Of a stretch of 64,000 nt of DNA, positions 44,070 through 54,800 are shown piece after piece (within the stretch, counting starts at the first letter, position 1; every line of letters starts with the position of its first letter). The notes under the pieces are model-generated. The model searched no databases and was not told where the DNA came from. It saw only the letters and a list, made by a program, of their open reading frames with translations. Position numbers and translations under genes: made by a program. Source of the stretch: Globisporangium splendens (taxonomy: Eukaryota; Oomycota; Peronosporomycetes; Pythiales; Pythiaceae); assembly GCA_006386115.1 (NCBI GenBank), contig VFIW01000002.1, positions 868,001-932,000 of the forward strand, read 5' to 3'.

Positions 44070-44500
44070 CTCACACGACGAGAGTAACCAAGGCGACGAG
44101 CACGCCGCAAACAGCTGCGATAGTGGTCGCAATGTTGCTACCATTCGCATCAGTGCCGCTGCCCGTATCTGTGGATCCTCCAAATAGGATGATGTGTGGA
44201 CCCTGGATGATTGTTCGATTCACGCCGCCAGAGATGCAGCCCCAGACCCTCCCGTTCGAAAAAATAAACCGCTCGGATTTCGCACAACCTGTTTGAAGGC
44301 TCGGTTGATCGATCGTGATCGTGGAGAGCGCATTGATAAAGTTGGCTTGCTCGATTGTGAAATAAGTTGGGAGAAAGATCTGAAACGCACAGAAAGGTGA
44401 GTTTCGGAGAAATTGCCGTGAAGCTTGAGATCTTGTTCACACCCAGATGTCTGCAAAAGGATACTATCGTACTATTGGGTTGGTGATTCAGAGCAAACGA
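44070..44500 (-). pseudogene. Decayed LRR receptor ectodomain, no kinase
   Basis: On the minus strand 44458-44400 reads as one LRR exon in the local style (LHLGVNKISSFTAISPKLTFL, ending CT before GTGCGT). Only 11 nt later comes a CAG followed by the LRR cap FTIEQANFINALSTITIDQ. An 11-nt intron cannot be spliced, so DNA was lost here. The frame then runs through a Gly/Ser stalk (GGSTDTGSGTDANGSN) into one membrane helix (IATTIAAVCGVLVALVTLVV) and stops at 44070, without a kinase domain. It is homologous in layout to the three LRR receptor genes in this window. Confidence 0.6.
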
Positions 44501-44564
44501 CTGACTGTGCTGCAAAAACAAGGCGATATACACTTTTACACTCACTCATATTAACTCCTTGGTC

Positions 44565-46262
44565 TCAAGGAAGTAACCTGTGGTCGTAGAGCAGTTGTTG
44601 ATCGGATGCGTCCGTACTCGCTGAATCACGGACCTGAGGACTCGCTGTCCACAGCCTCCTATAACCCTTTTTCTCTTTCATGGTGAAAAGCGCGTCCATG
44701 TCATCCACGTCCACATCTTTTGTCTCGGGGCACACGAAGAACACAAACAGCGCCGACGCTGCACACGTGACCGCAAATAGGAAAAACACGCCGCTGAGGT
44801 GCAATGACGGCACGAATTGCACGACAAACGTCATGACCGCACCCATGACCCAGTTCGCCATGGTAGTGACCGACACGGCTTTGGCGCGCACACTCGTCGG
44901 GAACAGCTCGACCGCGTAGATCCAGCACAGTGGTCCCCACGAAGCTGCAAAGCTGAGAATAAAGCACATGGCGCTGAGCATGACCACAACCCTCTCAGGC
45001 TTGGAGCACTCACTATTGTCGATGCCGCAGCCTTGAGAGAGCGTGACAGCGGACACCAAATGGCTCAGCGTCATGCCCACCGCTCCAACCAGCAGAAGCT
45101 GGCGACGACCGAGAGTATCTACCCAGCGCATCGCAGGGACTGTGGTCACAAAGTTCACGATTGCGAGCACCAGTACGGCTAGAACTCCATCGCCCGTGAC
45201 GTCCTTGAACAGAAAACCTCCGTACGCGAGTATCTGGTTGATCCCGGTAGCCTGCTGGAGCACATGGAGCGTCATCACGATGATCACGCGCCTCCGCATG
45301 GACGATGACGTCCACAGCTCGCGCCAACTCGTCGATGTGCCTCCCTCCCGCGCAATCTGGTTGCCGATAGAGCGCAACTCCTGGGTCACGTTGTCTCGTT
45401 GACGAAGCCGCTGGAGCACGGCCTTGGCGGCGTCTTTGCCCATGAACTCGTACGTCCATCGCGGATTCTCGGGCACGAAGAAGATGCCAATCATCACAAT
45501 GACGGGCACGACCATGGCCACGCCGTTTGTGATGCGCCATCCGCGCGAATCAGTCTGCACGACAACGTTAACCGCACTCGCCAGCAGCAAGCCTGTGACG
45601 ATTGTCATGTGGGTAAACCCGAAGAACAGCGCCCGCAGATCCACCGGTACCAACTCGCCACCGTAGATCGGCAGCGAGAACGACGAGTTGCCGACGCCCA
45701 CACCCTGCAGCACACGTGCCATGAGCAGAGACGCGTGCGCATGAGCCGGACACACCCACACCCACAGCGTGCCAACGCAAAACAACAGCCCAGCACTGAA
45801 GATCGTGACGCGACGACCGAACGCGTCGGCGAGGTACCCGCCCAATAATGCGCCAACGATGCACCCGACGTTGTACGTGAGGTTGTACGCGAGTACGAAC
45901 TGGAGCCACTGCGCAGGCAGATCCGCGAGCGGCGCCGTGCAGTCCTTGTACGTGTGGCCGTGCCAGCCGACGCAGAAGTCGGTCACGAACGAGTGGAGCA
46001 CGAGCGCGCCGCCCGTGGCGCCCTGGCCGTAGCCGAAGTAGAGCCCGCCCAGCGACGCGAAGATGCTCACGGCGATCGCGTATGTGCGGTCGCCATGGCG
46101 GCGCTGGTGCTTGCGGCTCGCGTCCATGGCGCTTGTCAGCCGGTTGTCTTGTGGTGCGCACGTCTGATGACCTGACGATGAGTCAAGGAACAAAGGAACC
46201 AGCTCGTTGTTTGCGGAATGATGGTTTACGACAGTGTTTGGCGATACCTCTCTATTGGCCAA
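44565..46262 (-). CDS. MFS sugar transporter
   Basis: Single exon, 565 residues. The sugar porter signatures are present: GGLYFGYGQGATGG in helix 1, GGYLADAFGRRVTIF in loop 2-3, ARVLQGVGVGNSS, PENPRWTYE for the PESPR motif, HVLQQATGINQILAYGGFLF in helix 7, WVDTLGRRQLLLVG, ELFPTSVRAKA and CPETKDVDVDDMD. Twelve hydrophobic helices can be counted. A hydrophilic N-terminus of about 55 residues precedes helix 1. It moves hexoses or related sugars at the plasma membrane; the substrate is not defined. A truncated relative of its 3' end lies at 43223-43405. Confidence 0.92.
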   Translation of the reverse strand: MANREVSPNTVVNHHSANNELVPLFLDSSSGHQTCAPQDNRLTSAMDASRKHQRRHGDRTYAIAVSIFASLGGLYFGYGQGATGGALVLHSFVTDFCVGWHGHTYKDCTAPLADLPAQWLQFVLAYNLTYNVGCIVGALLGGYLADAFGRRVTIFSAGLLFCVGTLWVWVCPAHAHASLLMARVLQGVGVGNSSFSLPIYGGELVPVDLRALFFGFTHMTIVTGLLLASAVNVVVQTDSRGWRITNGVAMVVPVIVMIGIFFVPENPRWTYEFMGKDAAKAVLQRLRQRDNVTQELRSIGNQIAREGGTSTSWRELWTSSSMRRRVIIVMTLHVLQQATGINQILAYGGFLFKDVTGDGVLAVLVLAIVNFVTTVPAMRWVDTLGRRQLLLVGAVGMTLSHLVSAVTLSQGCGIDNSECSKPERVVVMLSAMCFILSFAASWGPLCWIYAVELFPTSVRAKAVSVTTMANWVMGAVMTFVVQFVPSLHLSGVFFLFAVTCAASALFVFFVCPETKDVDVDDMDALFTMKEKKGYRRLWTASPQVRDSASTDASDQQLLYDHRLLP

Positions 46263-46499
46263 CTTGCGTTGTATTTAAAATATCATAAAATGTAGTTCTT
46301 GTTGACTGCTTTTGTAGCACAATTGTTGTCATTGCAAAAATGTGTACTGTTTGTTTTTATATTACGCGACGAATGGATGGACAAGACCAGAGGGGTGAAG
46401 GACAAGGGAAAGGGTTGCAGTGAACACGACCATTCGCTCTCGATTGTACAACTGTGATAATTTATATTTGGAGGAATACCTTTTTACGTCCGAAATTTT

Positions 46500-48747
46500 C
46501 AAACAATCGTAAAACGTGTCCTTCCAAACTCTGACACGGAAACCGAGTGCTGAAGAAAACCCTACTGGAAGGCTGAAGAACAAGCAAACGCGGCAAGAGA
46601 GGCAGCAGAGTTTAAATTCGGTAAGTATATGCAAGCAATGCAGGGGATTGTTCGTCACCTCTTTCGGAGGATCGCCAACTAGCAGCGGGATCAAACAATG
46701 TCGCGATTGGAACCGACCCCCGGAAGGTACCACCCACCAAACGCGAGTCTAGCGGACATCATGAGGGCTGAATGGCACCAAATCACCGGCCAGAGCCATG
46801 CTACGGTCCCTCCACACAAGGCTGAACAGCGATTCGATGCACTGGTGTACATTCTGGAAACCCGAAAAGTCACGGAAGCCCAAAACCAAGAATTGATGGC
46901 ACCCATCGCTGAAAAGGAAGTACGAAAGGCGATCACGGCTTTGCATCGGAATAAGGCAGGAGGCGTGGACAGTCTGAGCAATGACTTCTACAAGGATTGC
47001 GAGGGCGCGATGGTTGGAGTTTTGGTGCAGGAATTCAACAACATCCGATGCGGAGCACCTATGCCAAGATCATTCGGTCAAGGAATCGTTATTCCGTTGC
47101 GCAAGAAAGGAGATTCGTCAAATCCCCTCGATTATAGACTTATCACTCTGCTGACGACCACCTACAAGTTGTTTGCAAAAGTCCTAGCAACAAGGCTGCA
47201 AGACATCCTTCTGTGGATCATCGGTGAAGAACAACAAGGATTTGTACGCGACCGACTGATGGAGAACGCGATCCTCATCATGCAAGCCGCATTGGATAAA
47301 GCGTACCACAGCAGCACTGAAGGGTTCGATGACACTCCGGGAATTGCGATGCTTGACTTCATGAAGGCTTACGACACACTGGACAGAGACTTTCTGTACC
47401 TTGTGCTGAGCAAGTTCGGCTTTGGGCGACAATTTGTGGATTTAGTACGTCGAATGCACTCGGACACTACAGCGCAGTACCTGGTGAACGGTGAACTGTC
47501 GAGAGAATGGGAGGTCAAGTCTGGCATTCGTCAAGGTTGCCCTCTGACCCCTCTGCTGTTTATCGTTGCTGCGGAGATTCTCGCGCTGGCAGTACAACAA
47601 GACCCCCATCTGGAAGGAATTCGTGTGACCAGATCCGGAGCAGAACCCCATCTTATTTCGACCTTCGTCGACGACTCCGCCGTCTTTGTGAAACAAGGGA
47701 AACAGCTGCCTCGACTGATGCAGCTGCTGTCCGAGTTCTGTCGGCAATCAGGGCTGCAAGTGCAACCAACCAAAAGCAGCTACATCTGTCTCAACACAGC
47801 AGTAGTCCAGGGACAAAGATGCGGCATCCTTCATGATGACCAGACTAGAGTCATGATGACCAGATTAGAGGCAGGAATGCGAAACCTCACACGACTCGCT
47901 GAAGCGCAAGCTGGAGACTCGGACGGTCACACACTTGCAGCAGTCCTCAAGGCATATGTCGACTGCTTTCTCAGCCAAACCGGCACCATCCCCTTGACTC
48001 CAAGTGATACTCGCGGCGTTTACCTGTTGTTTTTCGATGGTGGATCACGCGGCAATCCAGGACCAGGAGGGACTGGATCCATCATCGTGCGTGTCCATAA
48101 GGACTCGCACACAGCCAGTTTAATTTGGGCCGCCAGCATGGCGTATAGCAGGAAGGACACGACCAACAACTTTGCCGAGTACTGGGGTCTCATACATGGA
48201 CTTCGAGAAGCCCAACGCAGTCACTTCGAACCGTTGTACGTGATTGGAGACAGTGCACTCATTATCTCCCAACAGAGAATGCATCGGTCCCCTCGACAGC
48301 ACCGATTGGCACGTTTATACCAGACAAGTCGACGACTCGCGGATTGCATCGACATCCGAGGATGGTACCATCACTACCGTGCCTTCAACAAGATGGCGGA
48401 CTCAGCCGCCAACCTAGCCATGGACACCAGAACCTCAACGCAGGTTCACTTCCCAACTCAAAGAGCTGCTTTCAACAATCTCACCCAGGATCTTGACAAC
48501 GACGTCATGCATTGGCTTATGCGAAGTTCGGAAGACCCAAGGTCATTGGACAACACAAGGCAGCCTCACATAGGACCAAGAGAACATGCCATCCTGGTCA
48601 AAGATTATTTAGCATTCAGAAGTGATCTATTGCAATCCGCGCTATAGACACATTTACACTCCTAGATGAAATTCGTAATGAAGATTAGGTAGGAGAATGG
48701 ATATTGTAGGTCACGAAGATGAACCTAAATATACCTCACCTTATAAA
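46500..48747 (+). mobile_element. LINE-A copy 1 (5'-truncated, internally deleted)
   Basis: Non-LTR retrotransposon copy. From about 46558 a frame reads WKAEEQANAAREAAEFKFGK, is interrupted by TAG at 46680-46682, and continues in frame into the RT open frame. The 3' end is a short UTR (48648-48747) ending ACCTTATAAA. The same UTR recurs at 51256-51370, 61712-61812 and 62875-62945. No endonuclease domain is present. It is abutted at 48748 by LINE-A copy 2 in the opposite orientation. Confidence 0.8.
46698..48647 (+). CDS. LINE-A reverse transcriptase joined to RNase H
   Basis: Open frame of 649 residues. RT motifs: KAGGVDSLSNDFYKD, IVIPLRKKGDSSNPLDYRLITLL, GFVRDRLMENAI, GIAMLDFMKAYDTLDRDFLY, GIRQGCPLTPLLF and the catalytic FVDDSAVF. 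After residue about 380 comes RNase H: FFDGGSRGNPGPGG, the active-site Glu of NNFAEYWGL, the Asp of IGDSALII, and WYHHYRAFNKMADSAANLAMD. The zf-RVT linker seen in copy 2 is missing. The joint carries a tandem 20-bp repeat (47831-47850 and 47851-47870, one mismatch), so this RT-RNase H fusion comes from a deletion. It is open but lacks endonuclease, so it is probably not autonomous. Confidence 0.8.
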   Translation: MSRLEPTPGRYHPPNASLADIMRAEWHQITGQSHATVPPHKAEQRFDALVYILETRKVTEAQNQELMAPIAEKEVRKAITALHRNKAGGVDSLSNDFYKDCEGAMVGVLVQEFNNIRCGAPMPRSFGQGIVIPLRKKGDSSNPLDYRLITLLTTTYKLFAKVLATRLQDILLWIIGEEQQGFVRDRLMENAILIMQAALDKAYHSSTEGFDDTPGIAMLDFMKAYDTLDRDFLYLVLSKFGFGRQFVDLVRRMHSDTTAQYLVNGELSREWEVKSGIRQGCPLTPLLFIVAAEILALAVQQDPHLEGIRVTRSGAEPHLISTFVDDSAVFVKQGKQLPRLMQLLSEFCRQSGLQVQPTKSSYICLNTAVVQGQRCGILHDDQTRVMMTRLEAGMRNLTRLAEAQAGDSDGHTLAAVLKAYVDCFLSQTGTIPLTPSDTRGVYLLFFDGGSRGNPGPGGTGSIIVRVHKDSHTASLIWAASMAYSRKDTTNNFAEYWGLIHGLREAQRSHFEPLYVIGDSALIISQQRMHRSPRQHRLARLYQTSRRLADCIDIRGWYHHYRAFNKMADSAANLAMDTRTSTQVHFPTQRAAFNNLTQDLDNDVMHWLMRSSEDPRSLDNTRQPHIGPREHAILVKDYLAFRSDLLQSAL

Positions 48748-48756
48748 TAAATGTGT

Positions 48757-49655
48757 CTATAGCGCGGATTGCAATAGATCACTTCTGAATGCTAAATAAT
48801 CTTTGACCAGGATGGCATGTTCTCTTGGTCCTATGTGAGGCTGCCTTGTGTTGTCCAATGACCTTGGGTCTTCCGAACTTCGCACAAGCCAATGCATGAC
48901 GTCGTTGTCAAGATCCTGGGTGAGATTGTTGAAAGCAGCTCTTTGAGTTGGGAAGTGAACCTGCGTTGAGGTTCTGGTGTCCATGGCTAGGTTGGCGGCT
49001 GAGTCCGCCATCTTGTTGAAGGCACGGTAGTGATGGTACCATCCTCGGATGTCGATGCAATCCGCGAGTCGTCGACTTATCTGGTATAAACGTGCCAATC
49101 GGTGCTGTCGAGGGGACCGATGCATTCGCTGTTGGGAGATAATGAGTGCACTGTCTCCAATCACGTACAACGGTTCGAAGTGACTGCGTTGGGCTTCTCG
49201 AAGTCCATGTATGAGACCCCAGTACTCGGCAAAGTTGTTGGTCGTGTCCTTCCTGCTATACGCCATGCTGGCGGCCCAAATTAAACTGGCTGTGTGCGAG
49301 TCCTTATGGACACGCACGATATGGATCCAGTCCCTCCTGGTCCTGGATTGCCGCGTGATCCACCATCGAAAAACAACAGGTAAACGCCGCGAGTATCACT
49401 TGGAGTCAAGGGGATGGTGTCGGTTTGGCTGAGAAAGCAGTCGACATATGCCTTGAGAACTGCTGCAACCGTGTGACCGTCAGAGTCTCCAGCTTGCGCT
49501 TCAGCGAGTCGTGTGAGGTTTCGCATTCCTGCCTCTAATCTGGTCATCATGATCGCCATCTCAGCAGTCGATTCGATTGGATCCGAATCCATGCGTCGCA
49601 GATGCGCACACCAAATGGCTTGTATGAGCGACGCGCTCATATATCGCCACAGCAT
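48757..49655 (-). pseudogene. LINE-A copy 2 RNase H segment
   Basis: Minus-strand frame with RNase H motifs as in copy 1: FFDGGSRGNPGPGG, NNFAEYWGL, IGDSALII, WYHHYRAFNKMADSAANL. One base is missing near 49666 relative to copy 3 (CGGATAG against CGGAATAG), which separates this frame from the zf-RVT frame upstream. A second disturbance near 49318-49322 (ACGATATGG against GCGATAATGG in copy 3) breaks the frame just after GGTGSI. Inactive remnant. Confidence 0.75.
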
Positions 49656-51097
49656 GTGTGCGACGGATAGAGATGATCTTGGAGATGTTCATTGGAGCAC
49701 TTGTGTCCGATAATGTGTCTCTTGATCGTGGTCCATGCATGCCTTGGAGTATCTGGTAGATCCAGACTGAAGATCCAGATTGCGGGGTCGTGACCAGGAG
49801 TGATTCCGATCTTCGCCCATAGCGCATAAAAGTAGTTCCACACGAGTTTGGCTTTCGGACACTCCCAGAATAGATGTTGAACAGAAGATTGGACAACTTG
49901 GGAACATTCGGGATTCGAGCAGGATAGATCAGCTTTCTCATAGTTCCACATGGAGAGTCGGTTGGCTTTCAGCCGGAGAAGAGTCTGGGCCGTATAAGCA
50001 GTAATCCCTGGGATGTTGTGTAATTCGCTCCATTGGATTAATTGCAGTCCTGGCCACAGAGATCCTGCTGTATGGACAGCTTTGTTGACTGCTGCATCTC
50101 GAGTATCTTTGCCAATTTGTGTCCTCGTTGCTGCAACTTGTTGCCGATAGAAAGATCTGGCCGTATTGTATCGTCCGTTGCCACCCCATAGTTGCACGAT
50201 TCTTGTGAAACGTGGATGTGCATGGAACGACACCTTCTGCCCGTTCAAGTCTCTTGTTGCCATGATGTCACAGTCCATTGCGGAGTGAACTGTATGCGTA
50301 GCTTTGACTAGGGTCGTGTCGACGTGGGTCAGAGTTGCTTCACTGGTGTGCAGATGCCATTCGTGGTTGTAATGACGTTGCCCGTTGTACAGCCGAAGCA
50401 CATTTGTTTGCTGTGGTCGATACAGAAGCTGTGGGAAGTTGGATACCAACGTAGCACATAACCGCTCGAGCGCTCGAATAGACGGCCGGGAGGATCCGGA
50501 GATTCCACATGTTGGGATGAAGTTAAGCACTCCTGGTCTTATCCACTCCCATCGAAGTATGTCACCCAGTTGTGCTGTTCCGACTGATAATGATGTGTGA
50601 GCAAGCTTGTAAGGGGAGCCGTTGGAATCAAGAAGCCACCCATCTGCAGTCGAGGTCATGTATGGCAGCCATTCTGCACAGAATGTCCCACGTAGCTTTC
50701 GTCCTTCAGCGATGATACCTGGAAGCCTGTCAGACATTTTAGAGCTGAGGTCGATCTGGAACACATCGCCGTCCCATTGAGTCTGCACAATTGTCGACTT
50801 GAAGTGCTCGTAACACCAACGTACATTATCACGTTCTCTGGGCTCATAGGGTCGAGAATGGAGCGACGCACACAATGCCGCGCCAGTTGTCCACATGTTA
50901 TCACGAAGCTGGAGTGGCCGCCTTGGAATTGCATCGAGCGGCGTGATGTACGTCGAAGAAGCCCTTGTGTTGTGCAGCAAGATTTCCCCGATGACCTGAT
51001 CGATGTGAGAGGTAGTGATTGCCCATCTGGAGACTGCTGTGGCACTCATCGTCATCAGCTCAGTTCTGATGTTGGGTACTGACAAGCCTCCATTCAT
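49637..51097 (-). pseudogene. LINE-A copy 2 zf-RVT linker segment
   Basis: Minus-strand frame of 486 residues covering the stretch between RT and RNase H. It starts MNGGLSVPNIRTELMTMSAT and ends after a zinc-binding reverse-transcriptase linker: LRLKANRLSMWNYEKADLSC, CSQVVQSSVQHLFWECPKAK, VWNYFYALWAKIGI. Upstream (51100-51250) coding continues (QLHDLVKQFVWGSRNGKPAK) but an A6 run at about 51097-51105 is one base short. This segment is deleted from copy 1 and shows the complete domain order RT, zf-RVT, RNase H. Confidence 0.75.
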
Positions 51098-51370
51098 TTT
51101 TTGAGTTCAGCTTGTTCTTCCTTCATCCACGGTTTCGCAGGCTTACCATTCCTTGAGCCCCAGACAAATTGTTTCACTAGGTCGTGTAGCTGATTGACAA
51201 TAGCCGTAGAGGGCCAGGAGTGCCTGGCCACATAAAGCACTTTGGGTATGATGAATAGACACATTTACACTCCTTCATGATATTCGTAATGAAGATTAGG
51301 TAGGAGAATGGATATTGTAGGTCACGAAGATGAACCTAAATATACCTCACCTTATAAAGATAAAGATAAA

Positions 51371-51810
51371 TGTACGCGGTGTAGTAAGTTCGGCGCTCTC
51401 GTCGCTCACTTCTGTTGCTTTGTGCGGACGAGAAAAAAAGCTGCCTACAGATTTGTGGGCTAGAAGCATACTACTTGCTGTTAATTACAACAGTCACCGT
51501 GAGTGCACATCACCATAATGTGTAAAACATTGGTAAATAACTCTATCATCGTTAAACCGATATGATTTGCGCCTGCCCCTACCCTATCACTCTTTCCTTC
51601 GACTATTTCCGCACTTCAGATCCGTACTTTTTTTTGTTTTATATCGGAATTAATCTCTCGTTTCAAATAGACGAAATTATTGACTTTTGCGTATGTTTAA
51701 TAATTCGCGGAGTTTATTTGGCAGTTGGCAGTGTGGGTTCACCCATGTGCCACACTACCAAAAAGGCAAGAAGAGCTAGCATTTGGAAAGCTGTGAGTCC
51801 ACACGCAGCC
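51371..51810. other. Intergenic
   Basis: 440 nt, AT-rich, between the LINE-A tail and the LRR receptor gene. No gene seen. Confidence 0.5.
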
Positions 51811-54800
51811 ATGCGCTCTCGACGGCGCTTCTTCGCGACGGCGGCGCTCGCGCTGGTGGTGGCGATGGCGACGCTGCGCACAAACGTCATTAGCGCCCAG
51901 AGCGCCGTGCTCCCAGACGCATCCGCGTGCGTGACGCCGACGCACACGCTCACGTTCGACTGCGACGATGCGTGCGACGCGTTCTCGCCCTGCATCGTGA
52001 CCGAGACGACGTTCAGCACGACGCTTTCGCCATTGGAAGCAAACGCGAGCACGACCAACTGCACGCTCACGTGTTTCCAGATGAACCAGACGGCCCCAGA
52101 GACCTACGATCGGTTCGTGTTTCTCGTGCCGTTTGGTACGAATGCAACGAACACTGCGACATCTGGTTCCAATCGTAATGGGAGGAATGATACCTCGCGC
52201 TTCCCGTCCGAGAGCAACGACGTTGTGCAGCGCATTGATACGTTGGCGCTCCCGAACACGACTTTCTACGTGTACGAACCGCTTAAATCAGTTTTGAATG
52301 GCGTTTTATGTTGCTGCTAACACTCTATCTGTCTACTTTCCCACCAGGTCAATCATTGGTGGCAGTGTCGCTGCGTCAACCAATGTCAAAGGAGACGTCG
52401 TGAATCTTGAATTCGCGTCGGACCTGCTCACTGAGTCTCCACAAGTCGGCATTGTGGCGTTTGAAAATGTCAACTTGTCTTCTCAGGCGGGGAATGTGAG
52501 CGCCATGCTGCCGCCCAATGTGAGCAGACTTATGCTCCAGAACGCGCGGCTCACGTCGATCCCCACGGGACTCTCGGAGCTGAAGGGACTGGAAAGATTG
52601 TACGTCGTTGTAGACAACGGAAAGGATCGAGTTGACGATCTTTTTATAAATCAAACTAACGCATGTCATCATCTCTGTGCAGGAGTCTCAATCGGAATGA
52701 CATCACAAGCATGGATTCAAGAGGCGGATTCGGGAGCCTTTACGTATTGTAAGTAGACTCTCTCTCTCTCTCTTTTGGAAAAGCGACACAGCCTTTCACT
52801 ACTGTGTGTTCCCTTTTCTTTCGTCACATGATCGCCAACACTCATCTGAAAATGCAAATTTGAATTGGTCATCCGTGCCATATGTAGGAACTTGAGCCGT
52901 AACAACATCCGCTCTTTCGCCGCGCAGTTTCCGGCCATGACAAAACTGTAAGTTGTCGTGTTGTTGGTGTGGAAGCATTTCTGTGGACGCCCTTTATTGC
53001 TATTCTAATTGTTAGCGTTGATGTCGAATTTGTGTTTGGCGTGCAGTGATCTTTCGTCGAACGAGTTGAGCGAAGTCCCCGTTATTCTCTCTGACTACCC
53101 CAAGCTCCTCGAACTGTACGCTTGTTAAGAGTTCCTGGGTTGCAGATCGCACCAAGCTGCTCTTGCTAACTTCAACTAATGTGAGATATCGTACAGGGAG
53201 CTCAACGCAAATCAACTCACTACAATCGAACGAGTGCATACGATCGGAAGCCTCGAGAAGCTGTAAGTCCGTTGCATTTGACGATCACACATGAAACGAA
53301 AGCTACGTATCCTAACACACAGTGTGTGTTGCGCTTTCTGTGCTAGGCGACTCCAGTCGAACCAAATATACAGCTTTGACGGCTACTACCCCCACTTGAG
53401 GCACTTGTACGTCTTTGCGTCCCTGATACTAGATCTTGGTAAAACTTCGGCCGTATCAAACCTCGCAATGACTTTGCTACTTTTTTTGCGTAGGTATTTG
53501 AGTCACAACAATCTCACGGAAATTCCACTCGTGGTTTTTAGTCACTCCAGGCTGGCAAGACTGTGCGTTTCTCGCCCAATTCTTTATGCATATTTGATCG
53601 CTTCAGAGTAAGGAAACACACTAACGGTTATACGCGTGCCTTGTAGGTACCTGGACGAGAATCCGATCACCAATGTGACACTCACGGAAGCTCAAGCGGA
53701 CTTCTTGGCCAGTTTGAGGAACTTCACGATCGACGCGGCCAGTATGAGTACGTATTGCGACGCCTTCCAGCAGCGCGAGATCCATGGGAAGCGGTATTGT
53801 GTGCTTGAAGACGACTTCGCGAGCGACGAGAATCAAAGCGCGGCAGGGACGCCGAACCCACTCCAGTCGAGTAGCGAAAAGAGCTCGTCCCCGCTCGGTG
53901 TGGTGCTTGGCGTCATCTCTGCTGTCATTGCGCTCGCAATTATCGTCGGGGTGTATTTACTCTGGACGTCAAAAGGAAAACAAAATTCACTTAGTGGTCC
54001 GAATGAGGAAGGCGCTGGAGCAGCACACGCAGCGATGACCTCTGATAACAGCCCAGAGGAGTTTCTAGGGAACGATCCAAAGATGCTCGCTGTTCAAGTG
54101 AAAGGCGACGATATTCAAGACGTCAGCCTCATCGGAACTGGGACCTTCACTGAAGTTTGGCTCGTCAGGTATCGCGGCACGCAGGCTTTCGCGTCCACAC
54201 GACTGATAAAATCTTATATCACTCACGAGCGGACCCAGTCTTTTGTCAAGCGCATCAAAATTGTGGCAAAGCTGGACCATCCCAAGATCGTTCAGTTTGT
54301 CGGAGCTGCGTGGACCACAGAGAGCGACCTTCAGGCGCTGTACGAGTACATGAAAGGGGGTGAACTGCGCAATTATCTTGATAATCCGCGTACCCCTCGT
54401 GTGTGGACTCCGGAGAAGGTGAAAATCGCGATCGACATCACCGAGGCGCTGGTGTATGTGCACTCATTCTCGCCTCCGTTGGCGCACCGGAACTTGACGT
54501 CTCGGAATGTGCTGTTGTCCAAGTACCTCGAAGCCAAGCTGATTGGTTTTGGCTCTCCTCATGTCGAGTTAGATGATATTCTGACAGCAGAAGCCGAAGA
54601 GAGGCATAGATGGTTCGCACCCGAGGTGCTTTCTGGGAGCAGCGACTATGGACCTGCCGCTGATGTCTTTTCGCTGGGTGTTCTGCTGACGGAACTCGAC
54701 TCGCACGCGCTCCCGTACAGCGACGAGATCGCGCATAGTGACACAGCTTCTGGTTCTTGGGTCCAACAAGTCTCTGTGGGGCATCTGAGACCGATTGTTA

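Larger units (their letters stand above)
48748..51370 (-). mobile_element. LINE-A copy 2 with 5' inversion (twin-priming-like)
   Basis: 48748-51255 is LINE-A in minus orientation (upstream part, zf-RVT, RNase H, stop, then the first bases of the 3' UTR). 51256-51370 is the LINE-A 3' UTR in plus orientation, ending ACCTTATAAAGATAAAGATAAA. The inverted piece ends, in element coordinates, at TAGACACATTTA, and the forward piece starts with the same 12 bases, so the two pieces add up to one contiguous element. A 5' inversion with short overlap is the signature of twin-primed LINE insertion. Confidence 0.65.
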
